The notes below the pieces were generated by a model. It was not told where the DNA came from. It saw only the letters and a program-made list of their open reading frames with translations, and made no database searches. Positions 7,393 to 14,223 of a DNA stretch of 64,000 nucleotides are shown here, in pieces. The translations under genes were made by a program, and so were the position numbers. Numbering within the stretch: position 1 is the stretch's first letter; every line of letters begins with the position of its first letter. The stretch is from Gemmatimonadota bacterium (GTDB lineage Bacteria > Gemmatimonadota > Gemmatimonadetes > Longimicrobiales > Gaopeijiaceae), in assembly GCA_022560615.1 (NCBI GenBank), contig JADFSR010000006.1, positions 1 to 64,000 of the forward strand, in the 5' to 3' direction.

Positions 7393-7521
7393 ATGAACGC
7401 TCCCGCTCCCGAACGGCCGCGCTACGACACCCCGGCGTCCGACCTGGGCCGGTGCCTCATCGGAGGCCTCGACGACGTAGCCGAAGCGCTCGCGGCGGCC
7501 GAGGGTGAAGGCTTTCGGTGA
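7393..7521 (+). pseudogene. Antitoxin remnant upstream of vapC
   Basis: A 42-codon frame starting ATG 7393 ends in a GTGA overlap with the toxin. Its C-terminus (SDLGRCLIGGLDDVAEALAA) looks like the toxin-binding tail of antitoxins paired with this VapC group, but no DNA-binding N-terminal domain is present. The ATG that sits where an antitoxin should begin (7366) hits a stop after nine codons. I infer an internal deletion that removed the DNA-binding part and left the tail. It could still be a minimal toxin-neutralising peptide. Confidence 0.5.
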
Positions 7522-7949
7522 TCCTGCTCGACGCGAACATCTTGTTGTACGCACGCGTCCAGTCCTTCGAGCAACACACCATCGCCAGCGAATGGCTGGA
7601 TGAGCAACTGAACGGGATCACCGGCGTTGGCATACCGTGGCCGACACTACTCGCGTTCGTCCGACTGATCTCGAACCGCCGGGTCTTCGAGCGCCCGCTC
7701 AGTACGCAGGAAGCTTGGCACCAGGTCGAGCACTGGCTGGATTGCGAGCCGGTGTGGACGCCGGTCCCCACGGAGCGTCACCGAGAGGTCATGAGCTCCT
7801 TGGTACGGAGCATCGGGAATCGCCCGAACCTGGTTCTGGATGTGCATCTGGCCGCGCTCGCTATCGAGAATGGCTTGAAGCTCTGCTCGACGGACGGGGA
7901 TTTCGCCCGCTTTCCGGGGCTTGTCTGGGAGAATCCGTTGGCCGGCTAG
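7518..7949 (+). CDS. vapC: VapC-family PIN toxin
   Basis: PIN-domain ribonuclease of 143 residues starting GTG 7518. It carries LLDANILLYA at the N-terminus, PWPTLLAFVRLISNRRVF in the middle and NLVLDVHLAALAIENG followed by STDGDFARFPGLVWENP at the end, the profile of the mycobacterial-type PIN subfamily in which the second acidic residue is often replaced. The toxin looks intact although its antitoxin is damaged, so either the remnant still protects, a solo antitoxin elsewhere does, or the toxin is inactive. Confidence 0.9.
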   Translation: MILLDANILLYARVQSFEQHTIASEWLDEQLNGITGVGIPWPTLLAFVRLISNRRVFERPLSTQEAWHQVEHWLDCEPVWTPVPTERHREVMSSLVRSIGNRPNLVLDVHLAALAIENGLKLCSTDGDFARFPGLVWENPLAG

Positions 7950-7961
7950 GCCGGCGCCCGC

Positions 7962-8834
7962 CTACTCCCGGGGAGGGAAGACCTTCGCTTCCCACTCCTG
8001 GAGTGCCTCTTTTGTCAGCGCCCCGCCTTGCTCGATCCACAGCTCGTCGCTCGCCGAGTCACGCGCGAGCACGGTTTGCTCGGCACCCGCCCCCACCACG
8101 TAGCGTAGCTTCGGCTCCGGGTCGTCCAGCGCGTGCGCGATGGCTTCGGCGACCACGCTCGGCGGATCCGCCTGGGCGCGTGCGTGCGTATACATCGCCT
8201 GCATGCGCGAGAGCACCTCGGCGTATGGGCCGTCAGCGTCGAGCGGCTTCGAGGCCTTGTCGAGGATCGGCGTGGAGATGAAACCCGGCTCGATGATGAT
8301 GACGCGGAGGCCATACTTGCGGGTTTCGATGGCGAGGGCCTCGCTCATCGCCTCGAGCGCGTACTTGCTCGAGGAATAGATCCCGTGGCCACCACTGACG
8401 AGTCGCCCCGAAATCGAAGTGATGTTGACGATCGCCCCGCTCCTGCGCTCGCGCATGCTCGGCAACACGGCCTGCATGGTGCGCAGCGGACCCAGCACGT
8501 TGGTCTCGAAGACCGCCTTCGCGTCCTCCATCGAGACCTCCTCGACGCTCGTGAGCTTTCCTATCCCCGCATTGTTCACGAGCACGTCGATGTGACCGGA
8601 CCGTTCCATTGCGGCGCCGATGGCGCGCGCGACCGAGTGGTCGTCGTCGACGTCGAGCGCGAGCAGCGTGACGTCCAGCTCTTCGCCCCGGGCGGCGACG
8701 CGCAGCTCACCCCCCGATCTGTCGGGCGCGCGCATGGTCGCGTAGACGGTGTCGCCCAGGTGCGCGAAGTGCAGCGCGGTGGCCTCGCCGATGCCCGTGC
8801 TCGATCCGGTGACGAAAACGACCCGGCCCGACAT
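7962..8834 (-). CDS. Short-chain dehydrogenase/reductase
   Basis: Classical SDR oxidoreductase, 290 residues, NAD(P)-dependent. It has the cofactor motif VTGSSTGIGEA, NNAG near residue 88, the catalytic serine in NITSISGRLVSG and Y-x3-K in IYSSSKYALEAM. I start it at ATG 8834; the frame stays open for more than 1 kb upstream, but that part is antisense to tctC and not credible. Divergent from the tctC operon with about 195 bp between starts. The substrate cannot be told. Confidence 0.9.
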   Translation of the reverse strand: MSGRVVFVTGSSTGIGEATALHFAHLGDTVYATMRAPDRSGGELRVAARGEELDVTLLALDVDDDHSVARAIGAAMERSGHIDVLVNNAGIGKLTSVEEVSMEDAKAVFETNVLGPLRTMQAVLPSMRERRSGAIVNITSISGRLVSGGHGIYSSSKYALEAMSEALAIETRKYGLRVIIIEPGFISTPILDKASKPLDADGPYAEVLSRMQAMYTHARAQADPPSVVAEAIAHALDDPEPKLRYVVGAGAEQTVLARDSASDELWIEQGGALTKEALQEWEAKVFPPRE

Positions 8835-9029
8835 TAGCTGGCCCGAGCGTTGACGAGTGGGACGAGGCCTTCTGTCATAGCGTATGTCTCCGTGCAGGTG
8901 AATGGGCTCGCTGCGGTCCCAAGATGCCCACGCGCTGGGGCGGTGCAAGCCGCCATGGAAGCGCAACGCCTGCTCGAGCTCATCGTTATTCGGTTGCGTC
9001 CCTCGCTCCGCACCGCGATAACGGAGACC

Positions 9030-10001
9030 ATGGATAAGCGTGTACTGCTCGCTGCCACGGCCGTCGTCGTCGCGATCGCGCTCTATGTCGGACGACGCTC
9101 CGACGAGGCCGTGCGCTACCCCGACCCGTCTCGCGAAGTCCGCCACGTCATTCCGTGGCGAGCCGGTGGTGGCACGGACGCGGCGATGCGCGGCTTCATG
9201 AGCCACTTCGAGCGGCACCTGGGCGTGCGCGTAGTGACGGAGAACCTGCCCGGTGGCCTCAGCTCGGTCGGCCTGACGAGGGTGCAAAACGCGCGGCCTG
9301 ACGGGTACACCATCGGCACGATGACTTACGATGCGCTCTCGGTCGAAATCCTCGGATTGGCGCCGGTGTCGTGGCGCTCCTTCGAGCCGGTTTGCATGGT
9401 CACGGACCACCCGAGCGCTCTGATCGTGCCGGGCGCATCGTGGGAGGACCCGGAGGCGTTCCGCGCGGCCGCGGCTGCTGCCCCTGGTGAGGTCACGGTG
9501 GGGAACGTAGGCATGAGGGGTATCTGGCATCAGCATGCCGCCGCGATGGAGCAAGCGATGGGGATCGAGCTGCTGCACGTTCCCTACGAGGGCGGCTCCG
9601 GACCGCAGCTTGCGGCGATCCTGGGCGGGGAAGTCGACGCCATCGTATCGAGCCTCCCGGCTGCGATGCCGTACGTCGAAGACGGTTCGCTCAAGGTGCT
9701 CGCGATCATGGCCCAGGAGCGCAGTGAGCTCGTGCCTGAAGTGCCGAGGTTCCTCGAGTACGGTTACGAGCTCGACTACAGCGGCTTCCGCATCCTGGTG
9801 GTGCCCGGCGAGACGCCCCCGGAGGTGATCGCTGTGCTCGCTCTGGCGTGCCGGGAGACCGCCGAAGATCCCGAATACCGGGCGTGGGCCGCGGAGGCGG
9901 GCATCGGCGCGTCGTGGAAGGACCGCGTCGGCACGATCGAGCATCTCGAAGGTCTCGCGCCGAAGGTCGAGGCCCTCATGGCGCGGCTGAGCGAACGATG
10001 A
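9030..10001 (+). CDS. tctC: Tripartite tricarboxylate transporter solute-binding protein
   Basis: Periplasmic binding protein of the TTT family (Bug/TctC), 323 residues. A membrane-spanning signal (LLAATAVVVAIALYVG) leads into VRHVIPWRAGGGTDAAMRGF, the ligand-loop signature, and the second motif VPYEGGSGPQLAAILGGEVD. ATG 9030 has a GGAG ribosome-binding site; the longer upstream frame lacks a signal. It binds a carboxylate and delivers it to TctA/TctB. First gene of an operon that includes a ThDP lyase, linked by an ATGA overlap. Confidence 0.9.
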   Translation: MDKRVLLAATAVVVAIALYVGRRSDEAVRYPDPSREVRHVIPWRAGGGTDAAMRGFMSHFERHLGVRVVTENLPGGLSSVGLTRVQNARPDGYTIGTMTYDALSVEILGLAPVSWRSFEPVCMVTDHPSALIVPGASWEDPEAFRAAAAAAPGEVTVGNVGMRGIWHQHAAAMEQAMGIELLHVPYEGGSGPQLAAILGGEVDAIVSSLPAAMPYVEDGSLKVLAIMAQERSELVPEVPRFLEYGYELDYSGFRILVVPGETPPEVIAVLALACRETAEDPEYRAWAAEAGIGASWKDRVGTIEHLEGLAPKVEALMARLSER

Positions 10002-11689
10002 GTGATCTTCGCGGCGCCGACGCCATTGTCCGGATCCTCGAAGGCCTCGGCGTCGACGTGGTTTTCGGCTTGTGCGGCGACACCTCTCTGCCGTTCTATG
10101 CCGCGCTCGCGAAGTCCGAACGGGTCCACCACGTGCTGACGCGGGACGAGCGCTGCGCGTCGTTCATGGCCGATGCCTACGCGCGTCTGAGCGGTCGGGT
10201 CGGCGTGTGCGAAGGCCCGAGCGGGGGTGGCGCGACGTACATCCTGCCCGGTGTGGCGGAGGCTAACGAGTCCTCAGTGCCGCTCGTCTGCCTGACGTCG
10301 GATATCGGGCTGGAGGATCGCGGGAAGGGGACGCTCACCGAGTTGGACCAGGCCGCCCTGTTCGCCCCGGTCAGCAAGAAGGTGTTCTCTCCGACCTCGG
10401 GCGCGGAGTTGCCGCACCTGCTACGTGATGCCTTTCGGGAGGCCACCACCGGGAGCCTCGGTGCCTGTCATGTGTCGCTGCCGCTCGACGTGCAGAACCA
10501 GCCGGTCGCTGCGTCCGACATGGGTGCCGATGACCGCTTTGGCCGTTATCCGAACGAGCGGCTCGCGCCGAGGGGCGATCAGGTGAAGGCCGCTGCGCGG
10601 CTCTTGGTCGAAAGCCGACGTCCCTTGCTGGTGGCCGGAGCCGGCACGCTGCGTTCCGGCGCCTGGCACGAGGTGGCCGCTCTCTCTCGAGCGCTGGGCG
10701 CTCCAGTAGCGACGTCGATCTGCGGGAAGGGCGCCATCGCCGAGACCGATGTGCTCTCGCTCGGCGTGATCGGCAGCAACGGAGGACTTCCGTGGAGGCA
10801 CGACCTCGTGCGCCGGGCAGACCTGGTGTTCTACATCGGTAGCGGCGCCGGTTCGGTCACGACGGAGAAGTGGACGCTACCCACTCCGGGCTCGACGACC
10901 GTGCTACAGCTCGACGCCGATCAGGCCGTGATCGGCCGCGTATACGACGTGGCGGTTGGCATCCACTCGGACGCGAGCTTGGGCCTGGCCGCGCTGCTGG
11001 AGGAGGTCGCGGCACTCGGAGCCGACGGCGTCGGAGACCGCGTCGACCCGGCCGAGATCGCAGAGGGTCACCGGGCGCACATGGAGCGGGTCGCGCATCT
11101 GTTCGCGTCGGACGAGTCTCCGATTCGCCCCGAGCGAATGATAGGAGAGCTCTTCGCCGCGCTACCCAATGATTCCGTCATCGTCGCGGATCCCGGAACT
11201 CCGTGCCCGTACGTGTCCGCGTACTGGCGTCTCGAGAGCGCTGGCCGGTGGTTCGTGAGCCCCCGTGCCTTCGGAGCGCTCGGCTACTCGCTGCCTGGAG
11301 TGGTCGGGGCGCACTACGCGAAGCCAGAGGCCGGCCGGGTCGTCGGCATCATGGGCGATGGATCGTTCGGTATCTCAGCCGGCGAGTTGGAGACGCTCGT
11401 GCGGCTTCAGCTTCCCGTCACGCTCATCGTATGCAACAACGCCAGCTACGGTTGGATCAAGGCGGGCCAAAAAAGCCGGGGCGACGCCTACTACTCGGTC
11501 GACTTCGGGCGGTCGGACCATGCCGCGATCGCGCGGGCCTACGGCATGAGCGCCTCGCGTGTGGAGGACCCCGCCGACCTGTCAGCTGCGATGCACGACG
11601 CGCTGAGGGCACCAGGTCCCTACCTGCTCGACGTGGTGACCCAGCCGCTCGAGGAGGCGAACGCTCCAGTTTCCAAGTGGATCGCTTGA
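9998..11689 (+). CDS. ThDP-dependent lyase (acetolactate synthase / benzoylformate decarboxylase family)
   Basis: Single-chain ThDP enzyme of 563 residues with three domains: an N-terminal pyrimidine domain with the activating glutamate in TRDERCASFMADAYA, a central domain around residues 190-330, and a C-terminal cofactor domain with GDGSFGISAGELETL and CNNASYGWIKAGQ. Members decarboxylate 2-oxo acids or join C2 units; the substrate is not defined by these motifs. Its position between tctC and tctB, with overlaps on both sides (4 and 13 nt), argues that it acts on the acid the transporter imports. Confidence 0.85.
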   Translation: MSDLRGADAIVRILEGLGVDVVFGLCGDTSLPFYAALAKSERVHHVLTRDERCASFMADAYARLSGRVGVCEGPSGGGATYILPGVAEANESSVPLVCLTSDIGLEDRGKGTLTELDQAALFAPVSKKVFSPTSGAELPHLLRDAFREATTGSLGACHVSLPLDVQNQPVAASDMGADDRFGRYPNERLAPRGDQVKAAARLLVESRRPLLVAGAGTLRSGAWHEVAALSRALGAPVATSICGKGAIAETDVLSLGVIGSNGGLPWRHDLVRRADLVFYIGSGAGSVTTEKWTLPTPGSTTVLQLDADQAVIGRVYDVAVGIHSDASLGLAALLEEVAALGADGVGDRVDPAEIAEGHRAHMERVAHLFASDESPIRPERMIGELFAALPNDSVIVADPGTPCPYVSAYWRLESAGRWFVSPRAFGALGYSLPGVVGAHYAKPEAGRVVGIMGDGSFGISAGELETLVRLQLPVTLIVCNNASYGWIKAGQKSRGDAYYSVDFGRSDHAAIARAYGMSASRVEDPADLSAAMHDALRAPGPYLLDVVTQPLEEANAPVSKWIA

Positions 11690-12273
11690 CCGAGACTCCT
11701 TCGGGCGGAGGCTCACGGCTCCTTCGAGACGATGTCGTCTCCGGAGGCGTGCTCCTGCTGGTCGCGGCCGCCTACGGAGCGGGCGCAATGCGGATCCCGA
11801 GCCAGGCCGGTGAGCCCGGCCCGGGCTTCATACCGCTGGCCCTGTCCGTGATGTTGGCGGCCTTGTCGGTGGCGATTGTCGTGGGGGGGCTCCAGCGGAG
11901 CGCCGACACCGGCGGGGCCCATGGGGCCGATGGGGCCGATGGAGCCGATAGAGCCGAAGGGGCCGATAGAGCCGAAGGGGCCGAGGACGAGCCGGCCGAC
12001 GCGGCGCGAAGAGTCCCGCAATCCGGCGGAGGGCGCAGCCGGGGGGTAACCATGCCCTCGCTCGCGGCGCTCGCCACGATCGCCTATGCCGCTCTGTTCC
12101 AGCCACTCGGCTTCGTTCTGAGCACTCTCGCCTACAGCGGCTACCTGACCAGCCTTTTCAGCGAAGATCGCAAGCTACGTGCGGCCGTCCCGGCCTTCGT
12201 GACCTTGGCGCTCTTCATCTTCTTCCGTCTCGCTCTGGGTGTGCGGCTACCGACGGGGCTGCTGGGGCCGTGA
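11677..12273 (+). CDS. tctB: Tripartite tricarboxylate transporter small membrane subunit
   Basis: TctB, about 198 residues with four hydrophobic segments (GVLLLVAAAYGAGAM, FIPLALSVMLAALSVAIVV and two after residue 125). GTG 11677 overlaps the lyase gene. Between the second and third membrane segments lies a low-complexity loop of repeated GAD/RAE triplets, unusual for TctB. The C-terminus overlaps the TctA start by 4 nt. It partners TctA in secondary transport of carboxylates. Confidence 0.88.
   Translation: MDRLTETPSGGGSRLLRDDVVSGGVLLLVAAAYGAGAMRIPSQAGEPGPGFIPLALSVMLAALSVAIVVGGLQRSADTGGAHGADGADGADRAEGADRAEGAEDEPADAARRVPQSGGGRSRGVTMPSLAALATIAYAALFQPLGFVLSTLAYSGYLTSLFSEDRKLRAAVPAFVTLALFIFFRLALGVRLPTGLLGP
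11914..11984 (+). repeat. 9-nt minisatellite within tctB
   Basis: Repeated GGGGCCGAT and GAGCCGATA-like 9-mers encode a GAD/RAE tripeptide array in the TctB loop. The unit keeps the frame, so copy-number change would alter only loop length. A comparable 9-nt array is found in tctA (about 12908-12956). Confidence 0.8.
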
Positions 12274-13713
12274 CGCCCGATCTGCTGCTCGCGCCAGGGC
12301 TACTCCCGTTCCTGGTGGGTGGCGTCCTGTTGGGCATCATCGTGGGTGCGGTGCCTGGACTCACCGCTACGCTCGCGATCTCGCTGCTGCTTCCACTCAC
12401 GTTCCAGCTCGCGACGCTCCCGGCGATCGTCATGATGACCGGGATCTTCACAGGCGGGATCTACGGTGGATCCATTGCGGCGATCACCCTGCGGATTCCT
12501 GGGGCGCCGGCGAGCGCGATGACCATGCTCGACGGCCACGCGATGGCACAGCAGGGAAGGGCAGGATCGGCGATCGCCTTGGCGACGTTCTCTTCGTTCG
12601 TGGGAGGCATCTTCGGGGGTGTCGTGCTCGTGCTCTTCGCGCCACAGCTCGCGCGCATTGCTCTCACGTTCCAGTCCCCGGAGATGTTCGCTCTGGTCTT
12701 GCTGGCGCTGGTCGCCGTGGCGACCGTTTCCCCTGAGTCGTTGCTGAAGAGCATGACCGCGACGGTCATCGGTCTGATGCTCGCGACCGTAGGCATCGAC
12801 CGGCTCGTGCCGGTGCCGCGCTACACGTTCGGATCGGTGGACCTCCTTGTCGGGGTCCCCCTCATCCCGGTCGTCATCGGTCTCTTTGCCGTGACCGAGC
12901 TGCTACATCAATCCGAGCAATCCGACCAATCCGACCAGTCCAGCCGGTCCGGCGAGTCGGCACGCCGAGCCGAAGCCGCGCCCGAGATCGGATTCCCTCG
13001 CCTGGCAGCGCTGTGGAGCGACGTGCGCTCGGTGGGAATCGGAGTGTGGGTGAAGAGCCCGGTCATCGGGACGCTCGTGGGCGCGCTGCCGGGAGCTGGG
13101 GCCGCGATGGCCGCCTTCCTCTCCTACTCGGAGGCGAAGCGCTCTTCAGCCGAGCCGGAGCGGTTCGGTTCCGGTGTCCCGGAGGGAATCGTCGCGCCAG
13201 AGGCGGCCAACAACGCGATGACGGGCGGGGCGTTCATCCCCATGCTCGCTCTCGGCATCCCGGGTGACGCTGTCACGGCCGTCATCCTCGGCGGTCTGGT
13301 CGTGCACGGCATCACGCCGGGCCCTCAGCTCTTCGGGGGGTCATCCGAGCTGCTGGGTCCACTGTTCGGGGCGTACTTCTGGAGCTACGTGCTCATCCTG
13401 GTCTTCGGCCTCGCGTTGATCCCGGTCTTCGTGCGCATCACACGGATCCCGAGAGGGGTCCTTTTTCCACTCATCGGTTCGTTGGCGCTCACCGCGGCGT
13501 TCACCTCCGAGGGGACCACCTTCGCGATGTACTTGACGGCCGGGGTGGGTGTGCTCGGCTTCGTGCTCAGGCGGTACGGCTATCCGCTGATCCCGGTTCT
13601 GCTCGCAGGGGGACCCCACGGTCTTCCTGCGTTCCCCCGTCGCGGCTGTATTGCTGCTGGGGGCGGCGGCGTTCCCGCTTTGGGTGCTACGGCGACGGAG
13701 GAGTCCAGGTTGA
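12270..13713 (+). pseudogene. tctA: Tripartite tricarboxylate transporter large subunit, frameshifted at C-terminus
   Basis: TctA is the large permease with about 12 membrane segments. It begins at ATG-equivalent 12270 and shows the family blocks GLTATLAISLLLPLTF, GIYGGSIAAITLRIPG, PEAANNAMTGGAFIPML and LGIPGDAVTAVILGG. Near 13605-13612 the expected stretch after YPLIPVLLA is missing, and the conserved DPTVFLRSPVAAVLLLG is read in another frame that ends with TGA at 13711-13713. That stop overlaps the next gene's TTG by 4 nt, confirming the original frame. In the zero frame the protein reads on into the downstream lipoprotein. About 20 residues of the family sequence appear deleted, so this is more than a one-base slip. 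Confidence 0.8.
12908..12956 (+). repeat. 9-nt minisatellite within tctA
   Basis: Tandem AATCCGACC-like units encode a SEQ/SDQ-rich cytoplasmic loop between membrane segments. The same unit length occurs in tctB of the same operon, but the sequence is different. Confidence 0.75.
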
Positions 13714-14207
13714 ATTCTCTACCCTACGGGGCCTCACTGTCTGTGGCGCTGCTGTTGGCGGGCTGCGCGACCGATTCGGCCGCTCCTTCCAATCCAGGGG
13801 AGGGTCAGGAACCGGAGGGGCCGCTGGCAATCGCTCGCGGATGGGTCGGGTTGTACGACGGCTTCGGCATAATCACGGTGGGCGCTGACCGTCAGGAAGC
13901 GACCGACCTCATCCTTCGGATCGCGCTGGACACGGACTCGGTCGCGAGTGCGTCGTGCCCGGCCTGCGTGACCGTCATCCTGGACCCGTGGTTCGCGAAG
14001 GGGAACTTGGAGATTGCGTCGGGATCGGAGGCTGCGCTGGCCTACGAGGAAGAGGGGGTCGTCCGGTCCCTGACCATCAACAGGTTCTCCGCTGGCGGGC
14101 AGATCGCCAACGTGCTCACCGTGAAGCTTCGTCACGAGACGGCTCCGCCCCCGGGTGTTCCCGTCCAGATCCTGGTGGATGGTGATCTCGAATTCCGGAA
14201 GCGATAG
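13710..14207 (+). CDS. Putative lipoprotein of unknown function
   Basis: Lipoprotein of 165 residues. It starts at TTG 13710, with GGAGG upstream, in a TTGA overlap with the original tctA stop. The signal peptide ends in the lipobox LLLAGC, followed by a Pro/Gly/Glu-rich linker. The mature part is predicted beta-rich (WVGLYDGFGIITVGADRQEA), with a CPAC motif near residue 85. I do not recognise the family. A frameshift in tctA now places it in one continuous frame with the permease, but its own start signals are intact. Confidence 0.7.
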   Translation: MNSLPYGASLSVALLLAGCATDSAAPSNPGEGQEPEGPLAIARGWVGLYDGFGIITVGADRQEATDLILRIALDTDSVASASCPACVTVILDPWFAKGNLEIASGSEAALAYEEEGVVRSLTINRFSAGGQIANVLTVKLRHETAPPPGVPVQILVDGDLEFRKR

Positions 14208-14223
14208 CACCGCCTGCTCGGCC

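Noticed and set aside
8835-9944. N-terminal extension of the SDR frame
   Set aside because: It lies antisense to tctC, and the sequence before ATG 8834 has no family match.
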